Assembly: GCA_026400375.1 (NCBI GenBank)
Contig: JAPLPG010000324.1
Location: forward strand, 1-45,987
DNA length: 45,987 nucleotides
From: Novosphingobium sp.
GTDB taxonomy: Bacteria > Pseudomonadota > Alphaproteobacteria > Sphingomonadales > Sphingomonadaceae
Direction of reading: 5' to 3'
Both the position numbers and the translations under genes were made by a program. Below the pieces are notes generated by a model. That model did no database searches. It was not told the origin of the DNA and saw nothing but the letters and a program-made list of their open reading frames with translations. Below are positions 26,891 through 35,549 of the stretch, piece after piece. Each line of letters opens with the position of its first letter. The first letter of the stretch is position 1.

Positions 26891-28008
26891 TCAGGTCGTT
26901 GCTGGTGCTGCCTCAGTTTCCTGGGCAAGCGTCGGATAGTCGGTATAGCCGTGTTCGCCGGGGAAATACCACGTCTGCGGCACATCAACGTTGGGATATT
27001 GAGATGCGCGCCCTGACGGATGCGGTCGACCAGATCGGGGTTGGAGATGAACGGACGGCCAAAGCTGATCGCATCGGCGCGGCCCGATGTCACATCCGCA
27101 GCGGCCTGTTCCGGCGTGTAGTCGCTGTTGAGCACCAAGGGTCCGGTGTAGATCGAGCGGATCAGGCCGTCCTGCTGGGGAACGTCGGTCGAACCGAACG
27201 TGCCGTCCGGCCCCGGCTGGCGCAGTTCGACGAAGCTGACGCCCAACGCCTCGAGCACGCGCGCGGCCTCGCCAAAGGTTGCGGCAGGATTGCTGTCATC
27301 GGTGCCTTGCGAATCGCCATTGGGCGAAAGGCGGATCGAAACCCGGTCCTTGCCCCAGACCGCGATCAGCGCTTCCACCACTTCGCGCATCAGCCGCACG
27401 CGGTTCTGCGGGCTGCCGCCGTAATCGTCATCGCGCAAGTTGGTGCCATCGCGCAGGAACTGGTCGATCAGGTAGCCATTGGCGGCATGAAGCTGCACGC
27501 CATCGAACCCGGCCTTCTTCGCGTTTACGGCAGCTCTGCGGTAATCGCCGATCAGGCGCGGCATTTCATCGGCGCGCAAGGGCCGCGCGGTAACGAAATC
27601 CTGCTTGCCTTCGGGCGTGTGTGCCTGCCCCGGCGCGCGCGTGGCCGATGCCGATACCGGCGGTTCGCCACCCAGAAAGTAGGGATGCACGATGCGGCCC
27701 ATATGCCACAGCTGCAGCACGATCCGCCCGCCCTCGGCATGCACGGCCTCGACGATCGGCTTCCACGCTTCGGTCTGCTCATCGCTCCAGATGCCCGGCG
27801 CGCTGGGCCAGCCAAGCCCTTCGCGGCTGATCCCGGTGGCTTCGGTGATGATCAGTCCGGCGCTGGCGCGCTGGCGATAATATTCGACCATGATCGGGGT
27901 GGGCACGCTGTCACCGGTGGCGCGGCCGCGGGTCAGCGGGGCCATGACGATCCGGTTGGGCGCTTCGATCGCGCCGAAACGCACGGGCTGGAACAGCGGG
28001 TCATGCAT
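26891..28008 (-). pseudogene. Old Yellow Enzyme family alkene reductase with 3' frameshift
   Basis: A FMN-dependent NAD(P)H ene-reductase (NemA/XenB type). From the ATG at 28008 it reads MHDPLFQPVRFGAIEAPNRI, then VMAPLTRGRA, LQLWHMGRIVHP, the substrate-binding LHAANGYLIDQFLRDG and FGRPFISNPDLVDRIRQGA. Just after this (about 26994-27003) the frame breaks. The expected C-terminus PQTWYFPGEHGYTDYPTL is encoded in another frame and ends at the TGA at 26891-26893. Staying in the original frame instead runs to 26788 over the CitE-like gene with non-family residues. One missing base explains it; a sequencing error is possible. The core catalytic residues are intact. Confidence 0.8.
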
Positions 28009-28082
28009 GCTAGGAGACCTTTCGATTGAACTTTCCGCGAACCGCACTGGGTTTCGCTTTGCAACTGGATTAAGCGGCGCCG

Positions 28083-28988
28083 ATGACGATTTCAAGGGAC
28101 GCAGACCTGTCATTTCGCCCCGGACCGAAGCATTTCCTTGCGCTGCTGACAGGAAACATTGCGCTGGCGCTGGGACCATGGTTCGTGCGCATTGCCGATA
28201 GCGGACCGGTTTCGGCCGGATTCTGGCGGTTGGCGCTGGCCTTGCCGCTGCTCGCGCTGTTTGCCTTTCGCGCGCGCGAGCCGATGTGGGGCTTTGCCCG
28301 CAAGGACTGGTGGATCATCTTCGCTGCCGGTGTCGTGTTCGCGCTCGATCTGGCCAGCTGGCATGTCGGGATCGAGATGACCAAGCTCGGCAATGCCACG
28401 TTGTTCGGCAATTCGGGCAGCGTGATCCTGATGATCTGGGGCCTGGTGACGATGCACCGCCGCCCGCACCCGCGCGAATTTGCCGCCGTTGCCATGGCGC
28501 TGGGCGGGGCGGGCCTGCTGCTTGGCCGGTCGATGGAAATCGATACGCGCACCTTGGCGGGGGATCTGTTCTGCATCCTCGCCGGGCTGTTCTATGTCGT
28601 CTATATCCTGCTGGTGCAGGGCATCCGCGGGCGCTTCGGATCGTGGAGCCTGCTGTTCTGGTCAAGCCTTGCCGGTGTGCCGGTCATGCTGATAACGGCG
28701 CTCTTGCTGGGTGAGCCGGTGTGGCCCACCGACTGGTGGCCCGTGATCGGGCTGATGTTCGCCAGCCAGATCGTCGGCCAGGGCTTGCTGGTCTATTCGC
28801 TGCGCCACTTCCCGCCGCTGGTCATTGGCCTGGTCCTGCTGACCCAGCCAGCCATCTCGGTGCTGGTCGGCTGGCTCGCCTTTGACGAGGTCCTCGCCTT
28901 GCCCGATGCCGTCGGCATGGCGCTCGTCGGCGCAGCGCTGGTGCTGGCGCGCGTGGGCGAGGGGAAGGCGGGAGAAGGGCCTGCCTGA
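28083..28988 (+). CDS. EamA/DMT-family transporter
   Basis: A 301-residue protein with about ten hydrophobic segments arranged as two EamA repeats. The first begins FLALLTGNIALALGPWFVRI, the second around TLAGDLFCILAGLFYVVYIL. The typical repeat end SVLVGWLAFDE is visible near residue 268. The family exports small metabolites or acts as permeases; the substrate is unknown. It is divergent from the Old Yellow Enzyme gene with a 74-base gap and converges on nadA. Confidence 0.88.
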   Translation: MTISRDADLSFRPGPKHFLALLTGNIALALGPWFVRIADSGPVSAGFWRLALALPLLALFAFRAREPMWGFARKDWWIIFAAGVVFALDLASWHVGIEMTKLGNATLFGNSGSVILMIWGLVTMHRRPHPREFAAVAMALGGAGLLLGRSMEIDTRTLAGDLFCILAGLFYVVYILLVQGIRGRFGSWSLLFWSSLAGVPVMLITALLLGEPVWPTDWWPVIGLMFASQIVGQGLLVYSLRHFPPLVIGLVLLTQPAISVLVGWLAFDEVLALPDAVGMALVGAALVLARVGEGKAGEGPA

Positions 28989-28989
28989 T

Positions 28990-29988
28990 TCAGCTGCCGA
29001 AAGGCCTTGCCCCCAGATCGCCCATGCCGACCGTTCCCCCTGCCATGTCGAGCATGCGGTCGAGGCTCTTCTTGGCAGCAAGGCGCATCGGTTCTTCGAT
29101 CTCGATGCGCGGGCTGAGATCGCGCAGCGCGACGTACAGCTTTTCCATCGTGTTCAGCGCCATGTACGGGCAGATGTTGCAGTTGCAGTTGCCGTCGGCT
29201 CCCGGCGCACCGATGAAGGTCTTGTCCGGGATCGCCAGCTGCATCTGGTGTATGATGTGCGGCTCTGTCGCCACGATCAGCGTATCGCCGGTAAAGGTCT
29301 TGGCAAATTGCAGGATGCCGCTGGTCGATCCCACGTAATCGCAGTGGTCAATGATGTGCGGCGGGCATTCGGGGTGGCCGGCCACCGGCGCGCCGGGGTG
29401 CTGGGCCATCAGCTTGAGCAGTTCGGTTTCCGAAAACGCCTCGTGCACGATGCATACGCCCGGCCACAACAGCATGTCGCGCCCGAACTTGCGGTTCAGG
29501 TAGCCGCCAAGGTGGCGGTCGGGGCCGAAGATGATCTTCTGTTCGGGCGGGATCTGCGCCAGGATCGTCTCGGCGCTCGATGACGTCACGATCACGTCCG
29601 ACAGCGCCTTCACCTCGGTCGAGCAATTGATGTAGGTCAGCGCGATATGATCGGGATGCGCCTCGCGGAATGCGCGGAACTTGTCGGGAGGACAGGAATC
29701 CTCAAGGCTGCATCCGGCGTCGAGATCAGGCAGGACCACGATCTTCTGCGGGCTCAGGATCTTGGCGGTGTCGGCCATGAACTTCACGCCGCAAAACGCG
29801 ATCACGTCGGCATCGGTCGCCGCCGCCTTGCGCGAAAGCTCGAGGCTGTCGCCCACGAAATCGGCCAGATCCTGAATTTCCGGGCGCTGATAATAGTGCG
29901 CAAGGATCACTGCATTGCGCTCCTTGCGCAAGCGGTCGATCTCGGCGCGCAGGTCAAGTCCGGCAAGGGTGGTCGGCTGGGCAGTCAT
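28990..29988 (-). CDS. nadA: Quinolinate synthase A
   Basis: Condenses iminoaspartate with dihydroxyacetone phosphate to quinolinate in NAD synthesis, using a [4Fe-4S] cluster. It has 332 residues. Motifs are AVILAHYYQRPEIQDLADFV, VIAFCGVKFMADTAKIL (a conserved cluster cysteine), LPDLDAGCSLEDSCP, YINCSTEVKALSDVIVTSS, PECPPHIIDHCDYVGSTSG and NCNCNICPYMALNT. nadB and nadC are not adjacent. A small multi-pass membrane protein gene lies upstream on the same strand after 54 bases. Confidence 0.97.
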   Translation of the reverse strand: MTAQPTTLAGLDLRAEIDRLRKERNAVILAHYYQRPEIQDLADFVGDSLELSRKAAATDADVIAFCGVKFMADTAKILSPQKIVVLPDLDAGCSLEDSCPPDKFRAFREAHPDHIALTYINCSTEVKALSDVIVTSSSAETILAQIPPEQKIIFGPDRHLGGYLNRKFGRDMLLWPGVCIVHEAFSETELLKLMAQHPGAPVAGHPECPPHIIDHCDYVGSTSGILQFAKTFTGDTLIVATEPHIIHQMQLAIPDKTFIGAPGADGNCNCNICPYMALNTMEKLYVALRDLSPRIEIEEPMRLAAKKSLDRMLDMAGGTVGMGDLGARPFGS

Positions 29989-30042
29989 CGCAAGCTTCCT
30001 CCCGCCCGCTTGGCATGCGGGCGAAAAGCGGACTTAGGGACG

Positions 30043-30789
30043 TCAACCGCCTCCCGCAATACCTGCTCCGGCAATACCGTCGGCCAGCATGACGAAGGGC
30101 GGAAAGACGGACAGCGCCATGATCATGCCGCTCACCAGCATCAGCACAGTCCCGACCATGCGCGTTGCCGGATGGATGGCGCCTGTCTGCCGCAGGTCAT
30201 GCCAGGCGATGATCGCCAAGACGCCCAGCTGCAGCGCCAGCTGGATGATCGGGGTCAGCACCGGCCCCAGGATCGGCGCGGGCACCAGTCGGCCGAACGC
30301 CGGCTCCATGATCAGGATGACGGCCCCGAACATCAGGCGGCGGTGCCACTGGGTGTGGCGGCGCATGGCAATGCCGGCGCCCACCATCCCGGCAAAGGCC
30401 GTTGCCTCGACATGAGTCAGCGCCAGGAAATAGCCATTGGTGAAGAACGGCGGCACGCGGTGCAACTCCACCGCCATGCGCCCGGTGAACATGCCAAGGC
30501 CCGCGATGACGATCACCAGCGCCAGGCTCAGCCAGCCCAGCTTGCGGTGCAGGGTCATGTCCTGCCCGTTCGCCAGCACGTTCTGCGTCACGAACAGGCC
30601 CAGCCACGAAAGCATCGCCACTCCGTGCAGGTGGACCCACACCGGCACCGTCGCCGGGCTGACGAAGCCGCGCAGGCCCCACTGGGCAAAGGCGAAGACG
30701 ATGAAGGCGGCAAGGCCCATCGCCAGGCGGGCAAAGAACCGCTGGTCGCGGGTATGAGGATATGCGTCAGAAGCTGCGGCGGTTGCCAT
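30043..30789 (-). CDS. Multi-pass membrane protein of unknown function
   Basis: A 248-residue protein with about seven hydrophobic helices. Several histidines sit at helix ends: WVHLHGVAMLSWLGLF, LHRKLGWLSLALVI, LTHVEATAFAG and MRRHTQWHRRLMF. This pattern recalls heme-binding cytochrome b561-like or DUF2306-like membrane proteins, but no signature is complete. It lies 54 bases upstream of nadA on the same strand and may be cotranscribed. The function is unknown. Confidence 0.7.
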   Translation of the reverse strand: MATAAASDAYPHTRDQRFFARLAMGLAAFIVFAFAQWGLRGFVSPATVPVWVHLHGVAMLSWLGLFVTQNVLANGQDMTLHRKLGWLSLALVIVIAGLGMFTGRMAVELHRVPPFFTNGYFLALTHVEATAFAGMVGAGIAMRRHTQWHRRLMFGAVILIMEPAFGRLVPAPILGPVLTPIIQLALQLGVLAIIAWHDLRQTGAIHPATRMVGTVLMLVSGMIMALSVFPPFVMLADGIAGAGIAGGG

Positions 30790-30884
30790 GGGGTGTCTCC
30801 ACCAGTCCCGCAGCAGCCCCTAGAGAGTTCCATCCGTTTTGGCGGTGACTCCGGTCACACCTGCACCAACCGCTTGTATCGGAT

Positions 30885-31541
30885 TCAGTTGTCGATCGAC
30901 ACCACGACCTTGGCCTTGCTGTACCCCGCCACTTGCAAGGGGATCGAAACATTCTGGCTGATCGCTTCCCTTGCCGCTTGGCGGGCAAGGTTCATCAGCA
31001 CCGGATTGGCCGCCTGCTGCACCGCCTGCGCCTCGGCCAGGCGGGTGTTGTCGCGGGTCAGCTTGTCCTGCGCCTCGCGCGTGATCCAGATGCCATCGCG
31101 CAGATATTGCGCGCGTGCTTCGTCAAGGTTCGGACGGCTCACTGCCAATGGTGGCAGCCTAACGCCCAGCGTTTGCGTTTCGGCATTCCAGTTCAGCCGG
31201 TCACGTCCCACTTTCGCAAGGTCGATTGTATAATCGATCCTTGCCGGGATGACGGCCACCTGCTTCGAATTGACCAGTCCGAACATCCGTGAATCGTTGC
31301 TCGATACCACCGGAGCCAATTCGGCGCTGAACACGGTCAGCTTGTCCTGTTTTGCAAAGGCGACAAGGCTGGTTGCCAGCGGATCGCCGACATCTTCGGG
31401 CTGCCACCACTTCCACGCAAAGAAGACGGCAGCGCTCAGGGCCACCAGAAACAGGGCCCATGGCACAAAAGAGACGCGCGCCAGCGAAGCTTCTCGCTTT
31501 GCAGCCGTGGCGGGCGAGGTGGTCAGGTGCGGATCATCCAT
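30885..31541 (-). CDS. DUF4230 domain membrane-anchored protein
   Basis: A 218-residue protein with one N-terminal membrane helix (about residues 27-46, VPWALFLVALSAAVFFAWKW) and a large periplasmic domain of DUF4230 type. Typical pieces are LATSLVAFAKQDKLTVFSAE, VAVIPARIDYTIDLAKVG and VRLPPLAVSRPNLDE. The domain's function is not established. The gene overlaps the upstream metallo-hydrolase by 19 bases and is likely translationally coupled to it. Confidence 0.82.
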   Translation of the reverse strand: MDDPHLTTSPATAAKREASLARVSFVPWALFLVALSAAVFFAWKWWQPEDVGDPLATSLVAFAKQDKLTVFSAELAPVVSSNDSRMFGLVNSKQVAVIPARIDYTIDLAKVGRDRLNWNAETQTLGVRLPPLAVSRPNLDEARAQYLRDGIWITREAQDKLTRDNTRLAEAQAVQQAANPVLMNLARQAAREAISQNVSIPLQVAGYSKAKVVVSIDN

Positions 31542-32440
31542 CGTTCACCCTCAACGGCCACGGTCCCCTGCCGTTCCAGATCGATCAGATGGGCCAGCAC
31601 CGAACGCCCGGCCGCGCCATGCAGCCGCGCATCAAGCCCCTTGTACATCGCGCCGACGAATTCGGGGATGGCATGCGGCCCGCTTTCCTCCAGCAGGCGC
31701 ACGATCTGGCGTTCGCGCTGGCGGCGGTGACCCATCATCCCGCGTACCAGTTGGCGCGGATTGTCGATCTGCGGGCCGTGGGCGGGGTAAAGCACCCGGT
31801 CCTCGCGGTCGTACAGCTTCTGCAGGCTCGCCATATAGGCGGCCATGTCGCCATCCGGGGGCGATACGACCGAGGTTGACCAGCCCATCACATGATCGCC
31901 GGTAAACAGCGCGCCACTTTCGACGACCGCATAGCACAAGTGATTGCTGGTGTGTCCGGGCGTGGCCACGGCCTGCAGGGTCCACCCGTCGCCCGCAATC
32001 TCGTCCCCGTCGGCCAGCACCAGATCCGGCGCATAATCGGCATCGAACGAGGCATCGGCGCGCGGGCCATCATCGTCGAGCACCAGCGCGGCACATCCGA
32101 TGATCGGTGCGCCGGTGGCGGCCTGCAGCGGGCGCGAGGCCGGGCTGTGATCGCGGTGGGTGTGCGTGCACACGATCGCGGCGATCCGGGCATCGCCCAC
32201 GGCGGCAAGGATCGCCTCGACATGGCCTGCGCTTTCCATGCCGATGGCGTCGCCTGCACCGTAAGGACCGGGATCGATTACGGCCACGTCGGCCCCCGCG
32301 CCGACGATGTAGGTCTGCGTGCCGGTGAAGGTATAGGGCGAAGGATTGGGAGCCAGCACGCGCCGCACCAGCGGCTCCAGCACTTCTGCGCGGCCCACGG
32401 GCCATTCGCTGCGATCGGGGATGGGGGGCATTTGGGCCAT
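31523..32440 (-). CDS. Metallo-beta-lactamase-fold hydrolase (LACTB2-like)
   Basis: A ~305-residue MBL-fold enzyme. The metal-binding motif HTHRDHS is at residues 93-99, with GHTSNHLCY (His), FTGDHVMGWSTS (Asp) and YPAHGPQID (His) completing a dinuclear zinc site. A C-terminal winged-helix-like segment follows (RRQRERQIVRLLEE, AHLIDLERQGTV). The layout matches LACTB2/RNase-like or hydroxyacylglutathione-hydrolase-like MBL proteins. I chose the ATG at 32440 (MAQMPPIPDRSEWPVG). It is followed by the DUF4230 gene and divergent from glpD. The substrate is unknown. Confidence 0.86.
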   Translation of the reverse strand: MAQMPPIPDRSEWPVGRAEVLEPLVRRVLAPNPSPYTFTGTQTYIVGAGADVAVIDPGPYGAGDAIGMESAGHVEAILAAVGDARIAAIVCTHTHRDHSPASRPLQAATGAPIIGCAALVLDDDGPRADASFDADYAPDLVLADGDEIAGDGWTLQAVATPGHTSNHLCYAVVESGALFTGDHVMGWSTSVVSPPDGDMAAYMASLQKLYDREDRVLYPAHGPQIDNPRQLVRGMMGHRRQRERQIVRLLEESGPHAIPEFVGAMYKGLDARLHGAAGRSVLAHLIDLERQGTVAVEGERWMIRT

Positions 32441-32512
32441 GGACCCGGTATGGGCATAGTCCCCGTGCCATGCAACCTTGCACAACGTGACGGGTCGTAT
32501 CAGGATGCGCGC

Positions 32513-34006
32513 ATGGAAAGCCGGTTGGATGTGCCGTATGATCTGGCCGTGATCGGCGGCGGGATAAACGGCGCGGCGATTGCGCGCGATGCCACGGGTC
32601 GCGGCCTGTCGGTGCTGCTGCTGGAACGTGGCGATCTGGCGCAGGGCACCTCGTCAGCTTCGACCAAGCTGATCCATGGCGGCTTGCGCTATCTCGAACA
32701 TCGCGAATTCGCGCTGGTTGCCGAAGCGCTGCACGAACGTGAAATCCTGTGGAACCAGGCGCCTCACATCGTCTGGCCGATGCGCTTCGTGCTGCCGATC
32801 GTGCCCGAAGGCCGCCCATGGTGGATGCTGCGCACCGGGCTTTGGCTCTATGACCGGATCGGCGGGCGCAGGACCTTGCCGCCCACCCGCCGGGTGCGGC
32901 TCGAAGGCCGCTTGGGCCTGCAATCGGATATCCGCCGTGGCTACGAATATTCCGATTGCTGGGTCGATGATGCGCGCCTCGTCGTGCTGCTCGCCCGCGA
33001 TGCGGCAGACCGTGGCGCAGACGTGCGCACGCGCTGCCCGGTCACCGCCTTGCGCCGCGAAGGCCACTTGTGGCGGATCGACGCAGGCGGCGAGGTCTTT
33101 CATGCCGCGATGACCGTGAACGCCGCTGGCCCGCAAGTCGGCGACCTGCTCGGCGTTGCCCACGCGCCACGGCCGCAAACGCTGCGCAAGGTGCGCGGCT
33201 CGCACATCGTCGTGCCCCGCCTGCACGATGATCCGCGCGCCCTGTTCCTGCAATTGCCCGATGGGCGCGTGTGCTTTGCCATTCCCTGGCAACATGCCTT
33301 TACCCTGATCGGCACGACCGACGTCGAAATCGCAGGCAGCGCCGATGGTGCCGATGCCGACCCACCGCAGGCGGCCGAGGCGGAGATCGCCTATCTGCTC
33401 GATGCCGCCAACCGCCACTTCCGCCGCCAGCTCTCGCGCAAGGACGTGGTCTGGACCTACGCCGGGGTGCGCCTGCTGGCCGATGATGGCAGCGGCAAGC
33501 CCGAAGCCGCCACGCGCGGCTACCGCTTCGAACTCGACCGCGGGACCGACCGGCACAGCGCCCCGCTGCTGACGGTGCTCGGCGGCAAGATCACCACGCA
33601 CCGCACGCTGGCGCAGGCTGCGCTCGAACGGCTTGGCCAGATGGACAACGCCGGGTGGACCGCCGGCGCGCCGCTGCCCGGTGGCGATTTCAAGCCGGAT
33701 GGCATGGACGAGGCCGACAATCTGGCTCCGCTGGAACAGGAAATCCGTGCCCAGGCGCAGAACCTGTCCCACGCCACGATCCATCGTCTCGCCCGGGCCT
33801 ACGGCACCGAAGCGCTCGGCTTTGTGCGCGGGGACATGGGGCGGGCGATCGGCCAGGGCTTCACCGAGGCCGAGCTTGACCATCTCGTCCGCCGCGAATG
33901 GGCACAGACAGCGCAAGACGTGCTGTGGCGCCGCTCGAAGCTCGGTCTGTGGTTCAGTGCCGAAGAGGTGGCATTGCTCGAAAGCCTGCTGCCCGTGGCG
34001 TCATGA
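32513..34006 (+). CDS. glpD: Glycerol-3-phosphate dehydrogenase (FAD-dependent)
   Basis: Oxidises glycerol-3-phosphate to dihydroxyacetone phosphate at the inner membrane and passes electrons to quinones. It has 497 residues from the ATG at 32513. The FAD-binding dinucleotide motif is LAVIGGGINGAAIARDATGR; ASTKLIHGGLRYLEHREF and TVNAAGPQVGDLLG follow, then LRKVRGSHIVVPRL, LIGTTDVEIAG, WTYAGVRLLADDG and VLGGKITTHRTLAQ. The C-terminal helical domain ends with VLWRRSKLGLWF. No glycerol kinase or facilitator gene is nearby. Identification is strong. Confidence 0.95.
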   Translation: MESRLDVPYDLAVIGGGINGAAIARDATGRGLSVLLLERGDLAQGTSSASTKLIHGGLRYLEHREFALVAEALHEREILWNQAPHIVWPMRFVLPIVPEGRPWWMLRTGLWLYDRIGGRRTLPPTRRVRLEGRLGLQSDIRRGYEYSDCWVDDARLVVLLARDAADRGADVRTRCPVTALRREGHLWRIDAGGEVFHAAMTVNAAGPQVGDLLGVAHAPRPQTLRKVRGSHIVVPRLHDDPRALFLQLPDGRVCFAIPWQHAFTLIGTTDVEIAGSADGADADPPQAAEAEIAYLLDAANRHFRRQLSRKDVVWTYAGVRLLADDGSGKPEAATRGYRFELDRGTDRHSAPLLTVLGGKITTHRTLAQAALERLGQMDNAGWTAGAPLPGGDFKPDGMDEADNLAPLEQEIRAQAQNLSHATIHRLARAYGTEALGFVRGDMGRAIGQGFTEAELDHLVRREWAQTAQDVLWRRSKLGLWFSAEEVALLESLLPVAS

Positions 34007-34059
34007 CGTCACGCTGATCGTGCCAGATCAACAGCCTCTTCAAGGCCCGGCGCGTGAAG

Positions 34060-34572
34060 TCAGGCCGCTGTCGAGGCGTCGTCCACGGCGCGCATCAGGC
34101 GTTCGCGCAACTTGCGCACGGCGCTTTCCCCGGTTGCGCTCTGCATCCGCCACGATGCTTCCAGACGCTGGATGCGCTGGTACAGCCGCTGGCTTTCCTG
34201 GACGAGCAGCTGCACGTCTTCGGGCAGGCTCTCGACAATGGCGGTCTCGCTTGCCGGAAAGTTCGCGATCAGGCGTCCATGGCGGCGCAACTGCAATTCC
34301 GAAAGCTCGCCGGCAAAGTGGGCGCGATGATTCAGCAGCCACGCCAGGCAGTGCATCACCCGCGTGGTGGTGCGCAGTGCCTCGCAACTCACCTGCACGC
34401 GGCGCAGGTCCTCATCATCGGCCCCGCCATCGGAGCTGCTTTCGGAGCTGGCCATTGCGGCCGTTTCGATGCGCAGGCGTTCGAAGCGGTGCCGCACGGC
34501 ATCGGCCAGACCGATCGCCTGGGCATAAAGCGCTTCGACGATGCGCGGGTTGAGACTGGGCAGCAGGGCCAT
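34060..34572 (-). CDS. RcdA/DUF1465 family protein
   Basis: A ~170-residue helical protein of the DUF1465 family, whose Caulobacter member RcdA is an adaptor promoting ClpXP degradation of the cell-cycle regulator CtrA. Visible pieces are NPRIVEALYAQAIGLADAVR, EALRTTTRVMHCLAWLLNHR, AHFAGELSELQLRRHGRLI and SQRLYQRIQRLEASW. I chose the ATG at 34572 because family members have only a few residues before the first helix; a TTG at 34608 is also open. A perfect inverted repeat lies upstream. The adaptor role here is inferred from family membership. Confidence 0.8.
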   Translation of the reverse strand: MALLPSLNPRIVEALYAQAIGLADAVRHRFERLRIETAAMASSESSSDGGADDEDLRRVQVSCEALRTTTRVMHCLAWLLNHRAHFAGELSELQLRRHGRLIANFPASETAIVESLPEDVQLLVQESQRLYQRIQRLEASWRMQSATGESAVRKLRERLMRAVDDASTAA

Positions 34573-34625
34573 GGCTTTCGCATAGGCCCCAACATGCAGG
34601 TTCGCCAACCGGCCTGCGGCCCGCG

Positions 34626-34664
34626 ACCTGTCCCATTTCCTGAACGTTTCTTAACGGGACAGGT
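34626..34664. repeat. Perfect 9-bp inverted repeat upstream of the RcdA-like gene
   Basis: ACCTGTCCC (34626-34634) and GGGACAGGT (34656-34664) are exact complements separated by 21 bases that include TTTCTTAAC. It sits between the leftward DUF465 gene and the RcdA-like gene. It could be a regulator binding site or a leader hairpin; there is no T-tract. Confidence 0.7.
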
Positions 34665-34699
34665 GCCAGGCCCGCGAAAGATACATCATGGCATTGAAA

Positions 34700-34897
34700 T
34701 CAGGCGATAATATCCGGGATCAAGTAGTCCTCGATCATCGCGATCTGGTCCTTGAGCAGCAATTTGCGTTTTTTCAGCCGGGCAATCTGCAACTGATCGC
34801 GCGTTCCGGCTGCGGTCAGGGCGTCGATGGCCGCATCGAGATCGCGATGCTCGATGGTCAACGCCGCAAGCCGTTTGCGCATTTCCTCTTCGGTCAC
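34700..34897 (-). CDS. DUF465 / YdcH-like small protein
   Basis: A ~65-residue helical-hairpin protein of the DUF465 (YdcH) family. It reads TEEEMRKRLAALTIEHRDLD, then AAIDALT, a turn at TAAGTRDQLQIARLKKRKLLLK, and DQIAMIEDYL. I chose the GTG at 34897; the frame is open to a TTG at 34927. It likely forms a short coiled coil; the molecular function is not established. A second member of the same family is transcribed divergently 280 bases away. Confidence 0.85.
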   Translation of the reverse strand: MTEEEMRKRLAALTIEHRDLDAAIDALTAAGTRDQLQIARLKKRKLLLKDQIAMIEDYLIPDIIA

Positions 34898-35177
34898 GTC
34901 CAGCCCAACTCCCTCGCACACATCCAAGCGCTACACCGTCCCCGCCAGAATGTGCTGTGCCGGCGACCTACGGATTAACCCGTAAACCGGCACGATCCAA
35001 CGCGGTTGGACTTGCAAGATACGAGTAATGTGGGAGCATGACAACGCGCTGACGGTACGAGTCGGAAACTTGCCGAAACCACCCCGTCCGCGTGGCTCTT
35101 GCCTGCAGCAACCCTGCCGTTTCGGATAAGGCGTTGCAGGTGTTTGAAGGGGGCTTTTCCCTGAAGGAGGAAAACGC

Positions 35178-35336
35178 ATGGAATCGACGCATATCAGCGC
35201 TCTCCAGAACAAGCATGCCGGTCTTGAAAGACAGATACAGACAGAAATGTCGCGGCCCCTCCCTGATGACACGCTGGTAGCACAGCTCAAACGCAAGAAG
35301 CTGAAGATCAAGGAAGAAATCAACGCTCTTCACTGA
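35178..35336 (+). CDS. Second DUF465 / YdcH-like small protein
   Basis: A 52-residue protein beginning MESTHISALQNKHAGLERQI, with the family's closing DDTLVAQLKRKKLKIKEEIN. It is the classic two-helix DUF465 pattern. An excellent ribosome site, GGAGGAAAACGC, precedes the ATG, and a strong terminator follows, so it is almost certainly expressed as its own short transcript. The 250-base gap to the left separates it from the divergent paralogue; no other gene is seen there. The function is unknown. Confidence 0.88.
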   Translation: MESTHISALQNKHAGLERQIQTEMSRPLPDDTLVAQLKRKKLKIKEEINALH

Positions 35337-35362
35337 TCACGCCGTATTTCATGGCAATGACG

Positions 35363-35388
35363 GAGCCGCCCGGCAGGGCGGCTCTTTT
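35363..35388 (+). terminator. Intrinsic terminator after the small DUF465 gene
   Basis: GAGCCGCCC pairs with GGGCGGCTC around GGCA, followed by TTTT. Confidence 0.88.
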
Positions 35389-35549
35389 GCGTTGGAGGCG
35401 GGCTTTTGCGTCACTGCCGCCTGCCACTTCCCGCCCATGGCGCAAAGGCGCTGTACCGGCATTTCAGGCGGCACATACCAATTCATCGCGTTCCCGACCG
35501 CATCGGATTTCACGCAACATTCCCAAATCGTCCGCGCTAGGGTAGTCCT

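Noticed and set aside
32654-33916. A 420-codon leftward open frame
   Set aside because: It is antisense to glpD, whose domains are unmistakable.
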